Shown here piece by piece: positions 7,897-15,243 of a stretch of 23,810 bases of DNA. The position numbers were made by a program, and so were the translations under genes. Source of the stretch: DATLZM01 sp035559315 (GTDB lineage Bacteria; Actinomycetota; UBA4738; HRBIN12); NCBI GenBank assembly GCA_035559315.1, contig DATMBJ010000230.1, positions 1 to 23,810 of the forward strand. Direction: 5' to 3'. Position 1 is the first letter of the stretch, and each line of letters opens with the position of its first letter. Under the pieces are notes generated by a model. The model worked only from the letters and a program-made list of their open reading frames with translations, was not told the DNA's origin and did no database searches.

Positions 7897-10275
7897 TCAG
7901 CCCGCCCGCAGCTCGGCCCCGAAGTCGCGCGCCAGGCGCTCCACGATCCGCGCGACCAGCGCGTCGGCCTCCTCGTCGGTGAGGGTGCGGTCGGGTGCCC
8001 GGAGGTCGACGGAGAACGCGAGGCTCTTCCGGCCCTCGGGGATGGGGCCGCCCGCGAACACGTCGAACAGGACGCAGGCGTCCACGAGCCCCCCGCCCGC
8101 CTCCACGAGCGCCGCCCGGACGGCGCCCGCCGGCGTCCGCTCGTCGACCAGGAACGCGAGGTCCCGTCGGACCGGGGGGAAGCGGGGCAGCTCGCGCGCG
8201 ACGACGCCGGTCTCGGCGTGGCGCCCGAGGACCCCGACCTCCAGCTCGGCGAGGGCCACCCGACCCCCGAGGTCCAGCCGTTCCGCCTCCCGAGGGTGGA
8301 GCTCGCCCAGCACGCCGGCGACCTCGCCCCCGACCAGCACCACCGCGGACCGGGCCGGGTGGAACGGGGGACCCGGGGGTTCCCCGAGGGAGTGATCGGC
8401 GATCCCGAGCGCCTCGAACAGCACCTCGAGCGCGCCCTTCGCGTCGAGGACGTCGAAGGGGCGCGCGGGCTCGGGGTAGCCGCGCGAGGCCTCCCCCGCG
8501 AGCGCGATCGCCACCCGCTCGACCTCCCGCACCGGGTCGCCGGGGTGGAAGGTCCGGCCGACCTCGAACAGGGCCGCCCCGCGGACCTGCCGGGCCCGGT
8601 TGGTGCGGAGCGCCCCGAGCAGGCCGGGCAGGAGGCTCGTCCGGAGGAACCGCTGGTCGGCCGAGAGGGGGTTCGCGATCCGGATCGCGTCGGCCTCGCC
8701 CTGGCCCAGGAGCGCGAGGTCGCCGGGCCCGGCGAAGGAGTAGGCCTGGGTCTCGAAGAGGCCCGCGCGGACCAGGGCCCGGCGGATCCGGTCGCGGAGC
8801 CGCCGCTCGGGCGGGATCCCCCCGGCCTGCCGGACCGCGGGGAGCGTCTCCCCCACCCGGTCGTAGCCCTGGACCCGGATCACCTCCTCGATCAGGTCCT
8901 CCTCCAGCTCGAGGTCGGGCCGGAACCCCGGCACCTCGGCCTCGAGCGCCCCCTCGGCCTCCTCGACGCGGAGGCCGATCGTCTCGAGCGCCTCCCGGAC
9001 GCTCGCCGGCGTCTGGGGCACCCCGAGGACCGCCTGGGCCCGGGCCGGCCGGATCCGGACCCGCCGGCGCGGGGGGGCCGCCCCGGCCTCGACCGACCCC
9101 GCCAGCACGGTCCCGCCGCCCCAGGCCGCGATCAGCGCCGCGGCGCGGTCCGCGGCCCGCCCGCAGCCCTCGGGGTCGACGCCGCGGGAGAACCGGTACG
9201 AGGCCTCGGTCGTCACCCCGAGCCGGCGCGAGGTCCGTCCGATCCCCGTCCGCTCGAAGGCCGCCGACTCGAGCAGGACGTCCCGGGTGGCCTCCGACAC
9301 CTCCGACTCCTTCCCGCCGATCACGCCGGCCAGGGCCACCGGCCGCTCGAGGTCGCAGATCAAGAGGTCGTCGTCGGTGAGCTCCCGCTCCACGTCGTCC
9401 AGGGTGACGAGCCGCTCCCCCGCCGCGGCCCGCCGGACGACGATGCCCGGCCCCTTGAGCAGCGCCAGGTCGAAGGCGTGGAGCGGCTGGCCCAGCTCGA
9501 GCATCACGTAGTTCGTGGCGTCCACGACGTTCGAGATCGGCCGCTGGCCGAGGGCCGTGAGGCGGGCCTGCGCGCGGAGGGGCGAGGGCGCGACCTCCAC
9601 CCCCTTGATCACGCGCGCCACGTAGCGCGGGCAGCGGTCGGGGTCCCGGATCTCCACCGTGGCCGCGTCCGCCGCCCGCTCCTCGCTCTCCGGGACGGCG
9701 ACCTCCGGCGCGCGGAACGGGAGCCCGAGGGCGGCGGCCACCTCCCGGGCCACCCCCGCGACCGAGAGGAGGTCGGGCCGGTTCGACTTCACCTCGAGGT
9801 CCAGGACCACGTCGTCCAGGCCGAGGAGGGCCGCGACGTCGGCCCCGGGGCGAGCGTCGGGCGGCAGCACGAGGATCCCCGAGTGGTCCGGGGAAACCCC
9901 GAGCTCCCGCGGGGAGCACAGCATCCCCTCGGAGGCCACCCCCCGGATCTCGCGCCGCCCGAGCGGCTCGGCCAGGCCCGGAAGCCGCGCGCCCGGCGGC
10001 GCGTAGGGGACGAGGTCGCCGGGGGCCATGTTGCGCACGCCCACCACGACCTCGACGGGCCCCCGCCCCGCGTCGACCGAGGCCACGCAGAGCCGGTCCG
10101 AGCCCGGGTGGTCGCGGACCTCGAGGACCCGGGCCACGACCACCCCGCGGAGCCCCTCCCACGGCCGCTCCACGGCCTCCACCTTCGCGCCCTTCGCCGT
10201 GAGGAGCTCGGCCAGCGCGTCGGACTCGAGCTCGACGGGGGTGAACTCGCGGAGCCAGGAGAGGAGGACCCTCAC
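7897..10275 (-). CDS. pheT: Phenylalanyl-tRNA synthetase beta subunit
   Basis: Pairs with PheS in the alpha2-beta2 enzyme that charges tRNA-Phe. Its 792 residues are normal. An OB-fold tRNA-binding domain at about 40-150 contains VLEVRDHPGSDRL and VVVGVRNMAPGD. It is followed by the B3/B4 editing region (for example SNRPDLLSVAGVAREVAAAL and the block around ATNYVMLELGQPLHAFDL), the B5 domain and a degenerate catalytic core. The C-terminal FDX-ACB anticodon-binding domain covers the last 95 or so residues (PRFPPVRRDLAFLVD to the end). The GTG start at 10275 lies 19 bases after the pheS stop behind a G-rich stretch, so pheS and pheT form one operon. Internal repetition of Ala/Glu/Arg reflects the GC bias. 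Confidence 0.97.
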   Translation of the reverse strand: MRVLLSWLREFTPVELESDALAELLTAKGAKVEAVERPWEGLRGVVVARVLEVRDHPGSDRLCVASVDAGRGPVEVVVGVRNMAPGDLVPYAPPGARLPGLAEPLGRREIRGVASEGMLCSPRELGVSPDHSGILVLPPDARPGADVAALLGLDDVVLDLEVKSNRPDLLSVAGVAREVAAALGLPFRAPEVAVPESEERAADAATVEIRDPDRCPRYVARVIKGVEVAPSPLRAQARLTALGQRPISNVVDATNYVMLELGQPLHAFDLALLKGPGIVVRRAAAGERLVTLDDVERELTDDDLLICDLERPVALAGVIGGKESEVSEATRDVLLESAAFERTGIGRTSRRLGVTTEASYRFSRGVDPEGCGRAADRAAALIAAWGGGTVLAGSVEAGAAPPRRRVRIRPARAQAVLGVPQTPASVREALETIGLRVEEAEGALEAEVPGFRPDLELEEDLIEEVIRVQGYDRVGETLPAVRQAGGIPPERRLRDRIRRALVRAGLFETQAYSFAGPGDLALLGQGEADAIRIANPLSADQRFLRTSLLPGLLGALRTNRARQVRGAALFEVGRTFHPGDPVREVERVAIALAGEASRGYPEPARPFDVLDAKGALEVLFEALGIADHSLGEPPGPPFHPARSAVVLVGGEVAGVLGELHPREAERLDLGGRVALAELEVGVLGRHAETGVVARELPRFPPVRRDLAFLVDERTPAGAVRAALVEAGGGLVDACVLFDVFAGGPIPEGRKSLAFSVDLRAPDRTLTDEEADALVARIVERLARDFGAELRAG

Positions 10276-10294
10276 GCGCCGCCCCCCCCGCGCG

Positions 10295-11356
10295 TCACGC
10301 CCCGACCCCCGTGAACCGCTCGAGGAACCGGACGTCGCCCTCGTAGAACAGCCGCAGGTCCGGGATCCCGTAGCGCACCATCGTCACCCGCTCCAGGCCC
10401 ATCCCGAAGGCGAAGCCCGTGTAGCGCTCGGGGTCGTAGCCCACGTTCCGCAGGACGTTCGGGTGGACCATCCCGCAGCCGAGCATCTCGATCCACCCCG
10501 TCCCCTTGCAGGTCCGGCACCCGGTCCCCCGGCAGAGGAAGCACGACACCTCGAGCTCCGCGCCGGGCTCGACGAACGGGAAGTAGTCGGGGTTCATCCG
10601 CACCCGGGTCTCCTCCCCGAACAGGGCCTTGGCGAAGGCGAGCAGGGTGCCCTTGAGGTCGGCGAAGGAGATCCCCTCGTCGACCGCGAGTCCCTCGACC
10701 TGGTGGAACACCGGCGAGTGGGTGGCGTCCGGCGTGTCCTGGCGGAAGACCCGCCCGGGAGCGATCACGTACACCGGCGGCGGCTGCCGCTCCATGGCCC
10801 GGATCTGCATCGCCGAGGTCTCGGTCCGGAGCAGGAGGTCGGGGTGGCCGGGTACGTCGAGGAAGATCGTGTCCTTCTCGGTGCGGGCGGGATGGTCGGG
10901 CGGGATGTTGAGGGCCGTGAAGTTGTACCAGTCGGTCTCGACCAGCGGCCCCTCCACCACCCGGTAGCCCATCCGCGTGAACACGTCCACGATCTCCTGC
11001 TCGACGATCGTGAGCGGGTGGAGGCCGCCGGGGCGCGGGCGGCGGCCCGGGAGCGTGACGTCGATCCGGTCCCGCTCCAGGAGCGCGGCCTCCGCGGCGC
11101 GCTCGAGCTCGGCGCGGCGGGCGGCGAGGGCGGCCTCGAGGGCCTCCTTCACCTCGTTCGCACGCCGTCCCACGGTCCGGCGGTCCTCCGCCGGCAGCGC
11201 CCCGAGCGATCGCTGCACGCCCGCCCACGGCGAGCGGCGGCCCAGGACCTCGACCTGCGCGGCCTCGAGCTCCTCGAGCGTCGTCGCCCGGGCGAAGGCC
11301 TCGAGGCCGCGGGCCAGCGCCTCGTCCAGCGTGCGGAGGGCGTCGCGCGGGTCCAT
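10295..11356 (-). CDS. pheS: Phenylalanyl-tRNA synthetase alpha subunit
   Basis: Catalytic subunit of the class II enzyme that charges tRNA-Phe. The 353-residue protein has an N-terminal coiled-coil arm (about 1-85) that binds tRNA. The catalytic domain contains HPLTIVEQEIVDVFTRMGYR, FHQVEGLAVDEG (motif 2 region) and FAFGMGLERVTMVRYGIPDLR (motif 3). A CxxC-x4-CxxC cluster (CFLCRGTGCRTC) sits in the middle of the domain; I recall such pairs in a subset of bacterial PheS. The ATG at 11356-11354 gives the standard N-terminus. The longer open frame upstream is a shadow of other genes. TAGACT lies 8 bases before the ATG with no ribosome binding site, implying a leaderless mRNA. Confidence 0.97.
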   Translation of the reverse strand: MDPRDALRTLDEALARGLEAFARATTLEELEAAQVEVLGRRSPWAGVQRSLGALPAEDRRTVGRRANEVKEALEAALAARRAELERAAEAALLERDRIDVTLPGRRPRPGGLHPLTIVEQEIVDVFTRMGYRVVEGPLVETDWYNFTALNIPPDHPARTEKDTIFLDVPGHPDLLLRTETSAMQIRAMERQPPPVYVIAPGRVFRQDTPDATHSPVFHQVEGLAVDEGISFADLKGTLLAFAKALFGEETRVRMNPDYFPFVEPGAELEVSCFLCRGTGCRTCKGTGWIEMLGCGMVHPNVLRNVGYDPERYTGFAFGMGLERVTMVRYGIPDLRLFYEGDVRFLERFTGVGA

Positions 11357-11364
11357 GGGTGGCG

Positions 11365-11370
11365 AGTCTA
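11365..11370 (-). promoter_or_regulatory. -10 element for a leaderless pheST mRNA
   Basis: TAGACT on the minus strand ends 8 bases before the pheS ATG, within the 65-base gap after the methyltransferase/kinase fusion gene. There is no purine-rich ribosome binding site between it and the ATG and no clear -35 box. Confidence 0.5.
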
Positions 11371-11421
11371 GCAAGGGGGTCCCCGCGGGCCGGGTCCCAC
11401 CAGGGGCCTCCGGCGGCCCGG

Positions 11422-12858
11422 CTACGCCGAGGGAGGGAGCGGGAGCTCGAGGGTGAGCCGGAGCTCGCCCTCCACCACCTCGGCGGTGGCGCGCCCGCCC
11501 TGCGCCTCCGCCAGGCCGCGGGCCACGAACAGCCCGATCTTGCTGCCGGAGCCCGTCCCCGGCCGCCGGGCCTGGAAGAGCCCCTCGGCCTCCTCCGGCG
11601 CGAGCTCGGTCCCGGCCCGGCGCACCTCCACCCGCAGGCGGTCGTCCTCCCGGGAGCCCCTGACCAGCACCGGGCCCTCCCGGGCCCACCACACCACGGC
11701 CTCGAGGAACGCGCCGATCGCGGTGCGCAGCCGGTCGGGGTCGAGGAGGACCTCGAGCCGGCCCCCCTCCCAGCGGACCTCGGGGTGCTCGGGATCCCGG
11801 GCCAGGCCCGCGGCGAGGTCCTGGACGACCTTCCCGACGTCCACGGTCTCCGGGAACAGGTCGAGCGTCCCCGAGACGAGCCGGGCCGCGTCCACCAGCT
11901 GGCGGACGATCGCGTCCATCCGGTCCGTGTCGTGGACGATCCCGGCGATCATCAGCTCCCGCTGCTCCTCGCTCATCTGGGCCCAGCGGCGCTGGAGCGC
12001 GAACCCGAACCCCTTCATCGCGGTGAGCGGGGACCGGAGGTCGTGGGCAGCCGCGGCCACGAGGGTCTCGAGCGCGGCGCGCCGGCCCTGTCGCCGCTGG
12101 CGGCTCCACTCGAACAGGCACACGGTCGCCGCCGCCGCCAGGTTCAGCGACTCCGCCTTCCCCGCGATCGGCACCCGGACCGTGGCCTCGGCCAGCCGGG
12201 CGACCTCCTCCGGCAGCCCCCAGGCTTCGTTCCCGAACAGGAACGCGGTGGGCCGCGTGAGGTCCAGGTCGTAGAGGTCGTGGTCCCCGCGCGCGTCCAT
12301 GGCGAGGACCACGGCTCCCCGCGAGCGGAGGTGGTGGACGGCCTCGGCGGGGTCCGCGCCCCGGACCACCGGGAGGTGGAAGATGGACCCGGCCGAGGCC
12401 CGGACCGTCTTCGGGTTGTAGACGTCGACCGAGGCCCCGGCGAACACCGCGGCGCGGGCGCCGGCCGCGTCGGCCGACCGGAGCACGGTGCCGGCGTTGC
12501 CGGGGTCGCGGACGGCGTGGAGCACGGCCACGCAGCCCCCGTCGACCTCCACCTCCCGCAGCGGCACGTCGACGAAGGGAGCCACGGCCACGAGGCCCTG
12601 CGGGGTGACGGTCGAGGTGAGCCGGTGCATCACCTCCTCTGCCACGTGCACCACCTCCACCCCGGCCCGCCGAGCCTCCTCCACCACGGGGTGGCCGGGG
12701 ACCGTGTGGAACAGGGCCTCGAGGGGGATCCGCGCGGCGAGCGCCTCCCGCACCGCCTGGGCCCCCTCGACCAGGAAGCGCGCGTCCCGTTCGCGGAACG
12801 CGCGCTTCTTGAGGCGGATGGCCCTCGCCACCCTGGGGTTCCTGGGCGAGGTGATCAC
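11422..12858 (-). CDS. TrmH/SpoU-family RNA 2'-O-methyltransferase fused to a histidine-kinase-like module
   Basis: One uninterrupted 478-residue ORF. Residues 1-252 form a complete SpoU/TsnR-type methyltransferase: an N-terminal substrate-binding domain (FLVEGAQAVREAL), then VRDPGNAGTVLRSADAAGA (117-135), LFGNEAWGLPEEV (207-219) and VRVPIAGKAESLNLAAAA (227-244), which build the knotted S-adenosylmethionine site. After a linker of about 15 residues comes a HisKA-like helix pair with AAHDLRSPLTAMKGF and phosphoacceptor-like His272. An HATPase-like domain follows (about 368-475) and keeps GSGSKIGLFVARGLAEAQGG (436-455). However, the N-box Asn residues are replaced (IGAFLEAVVWWA) and DxGxG reads RRAGTEL, so ATP binding and kinase activity are doubtful. 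The GTG start has GGAGGGGG upstream and lies 27 bases after rplT. The RNA target is unknown; the rplT-pheS context matches the tsnR position. Confidence 0.9.
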   Translation of the reverse strand: MITSPRNPRVARAIRLKKRAFRERDARFLVEGAQAVREALAARIPLEALFHTVPGHPVVEEARRAGVEVVHVAEEVMHRLTSTVTPQGLVAVAPFVDVPLREVEVDGGCVAVLHAVRDPGNAGTVLRSADAAGARAAVFAGASVDVYNPKTVRASAGSIFHLPVVRGADPAEAVHHLRSRGAVVLAMDARGDHDLYDLDLTRPTAFLFGNEAWGLPEEVARLAEATVRVPIAGKAESLNLAAAATVCLFEWSRQRRQGRRAALETLVAAAAHDLRSPLTAMKGFGFALQRRWAQMSEEQRELMIAGIVHDTDRMDAIVRQLVDAARLVSGTLDLFPETVDVGKVVQDLAAGLARDPEHPEVRWEGGRLEVLLDPDRLRTAIGAFLEAVVWWAREGPVLVRGSREDDRLRVEVRRAGTELAPEEAEGLFQARRPGTGSGSKIGLFVARGLAEAQGGRATAEVVEGELRLTLELPLPPSA

Positions 12859-12885
12859 CGGCCCCCTCCGGGGGCTCCCCCGCGG

Positions 12886-13248
12886 CTAGGCTCCGTCGCC
12901 CGCCCCCCGCGCGACCTCCGCGAGCCGGCCGAAGGCCGCCGGGTCGCGGACGGCGAGGTCGGCCAGGACCTTGCGGTCGAGGTCCACGCCGGCCGCCTTG
13001 AGCCCCGAGATGAACCGGGAGTACGAGAGCCCGTGGATCCGGGCCGCGGCCCCGATCCTGGCGATCCAGAGGCGTCGGAACTGCCCCTTGCGGTCGCGGC
13101 GGTCGCGGTAGGCGTAGACGAGGGAGTGCATGACCTGCTCCTTCGCCACCCGGAGCCGCCGGCTCCGGGCCCCGCGGTACCCCTTCGCGGCCTCGAGGAT
13201 CTCGCGCCGCTTCTTCCTCGCGTGGACGGCCCGCTTCACCCTGGCCAC
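12886..13248 (-). CDS. rplT: 50S ribosomal protein L20
   Basis: Binds 23S rRNA early in large-subunit assembly; in several bacteria it also represses its own operon by binding the mRNA. The 120 residues are full length. The Arg/Lys-rich N-terminal extension (ARVKRAVHARKKRREILEAA, KGYRGARSRRLRVAKEQV) and the globular part (RLWIARIGAAARIHGLSYSRFISGLKAAGVDLDRKVLADLAV) are typical. The GTG at 13248 gives the standard VARVKR start, three bases after the rpmI stop. It is the third gene of infC-rpmI-rplT and is probably co-transcribed with the methyltransferase/kinase gene downstream. Confidence 0.98.
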   Translation of the reverse strand: MARVKRAVHARKKRREILEAAKGYRGARSRRLRVAKEQVMHSLVYAYRDRRDRKGQFRRLWIARIGAAARIHGLSYSRFISGLKAAGVDLDRKVLADLAVRDPAAFGRLAEVARGAGDGA

Positions 13249-13251
13249 GGC

Positions 13252-13443
13252 TCACACCCCCAGGAGGCGGCGGATCACCTTCCGCTCGGCGGTGACCGCC
13301 GCCATCCGGCTGATCCGGCGCTTCCGGCTCGACCGCTTCTTCATCAGCATGTGGTTCCCGGTCGCCTTCCGGTGCAGGATCTTGCCGGTCCGCGTGACGC
13401 GGAACCGCTTCGCGGTGGACCGGTGCGTCTTGAGCTTCGGCAC
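13252..13443 (-). CDS. rpmI: 50S ribosomal protein L35
   Basis: Small basic protein of the large ribosomal subunit. It has 63 residues, beginning PKLKTHRSTAKRFRVTRTGK after the start and containing the typical NHMLMKKRSSRKRRIS stretch. The GTG start at 13443 has a strong site (GAGGAGG) 5 bases upstream. It lies between infC (17-base gap) and rplT (3-base gap), the conserved order in most bacteria. Confidence 0.98.
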   Translation of the reverse strand: MPKLKTHRSTAKRFRVTRTGKILHRKATGNHMLMKKRSSRKRRISRMAAVTAERKVIRRLLGV

Positions 13444-13460
13444 GCTTCCTCCTCACCCGG

Positions 13461-13997
13461 CTACGCCTGCGCGGCGCGCGCCGGCTGCTTCTTCGACGGG
13501 GCGATGACCATGACCATGTTCCGGCCGTCCTGCTTCGGCTCGGCCTCCACGACCGCCAGGCCCTGGAGGTCCTCCACCAGCCGGTCCAGGATCCTCCGGC
13601 CGAGCTCGGTGTGGGCCATCTCGCGGCCGCGGAACATGATCGTGACCTTGACCCGCGCCCCCGCCCGGAGGAACCGCTCCACGTGCCCCTTCTTGGTCTC
13701 GTAATCGTGGGGGTCGATCTTCGGGCGGAACTTGATCTCCTTGACCTCGACCCGGGCCTGCTTCTTCCGCGCCTCCTTCTGCCGGATGTCCCGCTCGTAC
13801 TTGTACTTCCCGTAGTCCATGATCCGGCAGACGGGCGGGGTGGCCTGGGGCGCCACCTCCACGAGATCGAGGTCGAGTTCCTGGGCGCGCCGGAGGGCCT
13901 CCTGGATCGGGACGATGCCGATCTGCTGCCCGTCCGGGCCCACCAGGCGGACCTGGGGCGCCCGGATCCTCTCGTTCAGGCGCGGCTCAGTCGATAC
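13461..13997 (-). CDS. infC: Translation initiation factor IF-3 (inferred GTA start)
   Basis: Keeps 30S subunits free and proofreads the start codon and initiator tRNA. The C-terminal domain is complete (KEIKFRPKIDPHDYETKKGH, FLRAGARVKVTIMFRGREM, QDGRNMVMVIAPSKK). The conserved N-terminal block STEPRLNERIRAPQVRLVG is encoded upstream of the first usual start codon (GTG 13943-13941). No ATG, GTG or TTG occurs in frame between that codon and the stop at 14006-14004. The best start is GTA at 13997-13995. It stands where relatives have an Ile-type codon before STE, and GAGGGGGTGAT lies 9 bases upstream from its GGAGG-like core. This gives 178 residues. Rare start codons are classical for infC (AUU in E. 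coli) and allow IF-3 to control itself. CTG 13979 is a weaker alternative. Confidence 0.9.
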   Translation of the reverse strand, partial: VSTEPRLNERIRAPQVRLVGPDGQQIGIVPIQEALRRAQELDLDLVEVAPQATPPVCRIMDYGKYKYERDIRQKEARKKQARVEVKEIKFRPKIDPHDYETKKGHVERFLRAGARVKVTIMFRGREMAHTELGRRILDRLVEDLQGLAVVEAEPKQDGRNMVMVIAPSKKQPARAAQA

Positions 13998-14080
13998 CCC
14001 GCATCACCCCCTCACAGACGTCGAGCACCGACGCTCGGCCGGCGCTCGGGACGTGCACCCGTGGACGGACCAACGGCCTG

Positions 14081-14109
14081 AGTATAGGGCCGGGCCGCGG
14101 GGGTGTCGA
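14081..14109 (-). promoter_or_regulatory. Promoter of the infC-rpmI-rplT operon
   Basis: TCGACA (14109-14104) and TATACT (14086-14081) on the minus strand are separated by exactly 17 bases, one of the best promoters in the window. Transcription would begin near 14074, giving a leader of about 77 nt before the proposed GTA start. This leader is GC-rich with inverted repeats and could carry control by IF-3 or L20, though I cannot show a defined structure. The -35 box lies 15 bases after the cspA stop. Confidence 0.75.
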
Positions 14110-14124
14110 TGGCGGGGCCGCCGG

Positions 14125-14331
14125 CTACGAGAGGGGCCGGACGTTCGCGGCCTGCTTGCCCTTGGGGCCGTCGACGATGTCGAACTCGACCTGCTGGCCC
14201 TCGGTGAGGCTGCGGTAGCCCTCGCCCTGGATCGCGGTGTAGTGGACGAAGACGTCGTCCCCGTCGGGGCGCGAGATGAAGCCGTAGCCCTTCTCGTTGC
14301 TGAACCACTTCACGGTTCCCTGCGTTGCCAA
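14125..14331 (-). CDS. cspA: Cold shock domain protein
   Basis: Small single-stranded nucleic-acid-binding protein acting as an RNA chaperone. It has 68 residues, a single cold shock domain with both RNA-binding motifs: KGYGFI (14-19) and VFVHY (27-31), preceded by GTVKWFSNEKG and ending in GKQAANVRPLS. The start is TTG at 14331-14329, supported by a near-perfect AAGGAGGTC with 8 bases between GGAGG and the start. Its own promoter lies just upstream, and the 5' leader is only about 24 nt, unlike the long thermosensing leader of E. coli cspA. It sits alone between the cupin gene and infC. Confidence 0.97.
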   Translation of the reverse strand: MATQGTVKWFSNEKGYGFISRPDGDDVFVHYTAIQGEGYRSLTEGQQVEFDIVDGPKGKQAANVRPLS

Positions 14332-14361
14332 CCCAGCGACCTCCTTGCGTCGAGCCGCGCG

Positions 14362-14390
14362 AGCGTAGCACTTGAACCTCCATACAGCAA
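14362..14390 (-). promoter_or_regulatory. cspA promoter
   Basis: TTGCTG (14390-14385) and TACGCT (14367-14362) on the minus strand with a 17-base spacer. The predicted start near 14355 gives a leader of about 24 nt carrying AAGGAGGTC. The -35 box is about 11 bases from the cupin stop codon. Confidence 0.7.
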
Positions 14391-14401
14391 CGCGGGGTCG
14401 A

Positions 14402-14752
14402 TCACCACCCGGGCTCGAGGGGGCGCCCGTAGTCGTCCTGGAGCCGGACCGTGTCGTCCTCGGTCGTGTAGCCGTAGGCGATCTCGAGGACCCGGCCCCG
14501 CCGCTCCCCCCGGTTCCGGATCTGGTGGGCGGTCTCCGCGGGGACCGTGAACTCGTCCCCGGGCTTCGCCTCGATCACCCGGTTGCCGATCTGGAGCTCC
14601 AGGCCCTCGTCCAGCACGACCCACACCTCGTCCCGCAGCTGGTGGTAGTGGACGCTGGTCTCCTGCCCGGGCTCGACGGTGATCACGCGGACCGACGCCG
14701 GCTGGTTCAGCGCGTACGTGACGACCTTGCCCCAGGGCTTGTCGATGATCAC
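14402..14752 (-). CDS. Small cupin protein related to the C-terminal domain of type II phosphomannose isomerase
   Basis: A single-domain cupin of 116 residues. Motif 1 is PGQETSVHYHQLRDEVWVVLDEG, with metal ligands His35, His37 and Glu42. Motif 2 is PGDEFTVPAETAHQIRN, with His76, so metal binding looks intact. The start (IIDKPWGKV) and overall pattern resemble the cupin half of type II mannose-6-phosphate isomerase/GDP-mannose pyrophosphorylase, but there is no nucleotidyltransferase half. The GTG start at 14752 overlaps the ribH TGA (GTGA), indicating translational coupling to riboflavin genes. Substrate and reaction are unknown; a sugar-phosphate isomerase or a regulatory ligand-binding protein are both possible. 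The upstream extension of the frame is a ribH shadow. Confidence 0.85.
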   Translation of the reverse strand: MIIDKPWGKVVTYALNQPASVRVITVEPGQETSVHYHQLRDEVWVVLDEGLELQIGNRVIEAKPGDEFTVPAETAHQIRNRGERRGRVLEIAYGYTTEDDTVRLQDDYGRPLEPGW

Positions 14753-15243
14753 CGCGCCCCACCCGCCGGGGCCTCGGGCTTGGGGAGCTGCTCGAGGACG
14801 GACGCCATCTCCATCGCCGCCATCGCCGCGTCCCACCCGCGGTTCCCGTGCTTGCCCCCGGCCCGGGCCTCGGCCTGCTCCGCCGTGTCCGCCGTCACGA
14901 CCCCGAAGACCACCGGCACCCCGCTCTCCTCCGCCGCCCGGGCGATCCCCGCGGCGGCCTGCCCGGCCACGTGGTCGAAGTGGGGGGTCTCCCCCCGGAT
15001 CACGGCGCCCAGGCAGATCACCGCGTCGTAGCCGCCGGAGGAGGCGAGCCGCCGGGCCGCGAGCGGGATCTCGAAGGCCCCCGGCACCCAGACCACCTCG
15101 ACGTCCTCCTCCGCCACGCCGTGGCGCCGGAGACAGTCGAGCGCGCCGTCCAGGAGCCGGCGGACCACGGACCCGTTGAACCTGGAGGCCACGAGGGCGA
15201 ACCGCCGCCCCCGCGCGTCGAAGCTCCCCACGACCTCCCTCAT
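14749..15243 (-). CDS. ribH: 6,7-dimethyl-8-ribityllumazine synthase
   Basis: Condenses the pyrimidine made by RibD with dihydroxybutanone phosphate from RibBA to give lumazine, the substrate of RibE. The 164 residues show FALVASRFNGSVVRRLLDGA, VVWVPGAFEIPLAARRL, DAVICLGAVIRGETPHFDHV with the catalytic His, and FGVVTADTAEQAEARAGGKHGNRG, all hallmarks of the family. The ATG at 15243 shares one base with the ribBA TGA, and the 3' end overlaps the cupin start. An Ala/Pro-rich tail ends the protein. Confidence 0.98.
   Translation of the reverse strand: MREVVGSFDARGRRFALVASRFNGSVVRRLLDGALDCLRRHGVAEEDVEVVWVPGAFEIPLAARRLASSGGYDAVICLGAVIRGETPHFDHVAGQAAAGIARAAEESGVPVVFGVVTADTAEQAEARAGGKHGNRGWDAAMAAMEMASVLEQLPKPEAPAGGAR

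Noticed and set aside
10500..10560. Cysteine cluster in PheS as a novel zinc-finger insertion
   Set aside because: I recall similar CxxC pairs at this place in other bacterial PheS proteins, so it is probably an ordinary subfamily trait.
10295..13456. Single 1053-residue open frame covering pheS and upstream genes
   Set aside because: Only the last 353 residues resemble a protein family (PheS). The rest is a frame-shifted shadow of the methyltransferase fusion, rplT and rpmI.
13461..13943. infC starting at GTG 13943
   Set aside because: It would remove the conserved IF-3 N-terminal block, which is encoded in frame just upstream behind a strong ribosome binding site.
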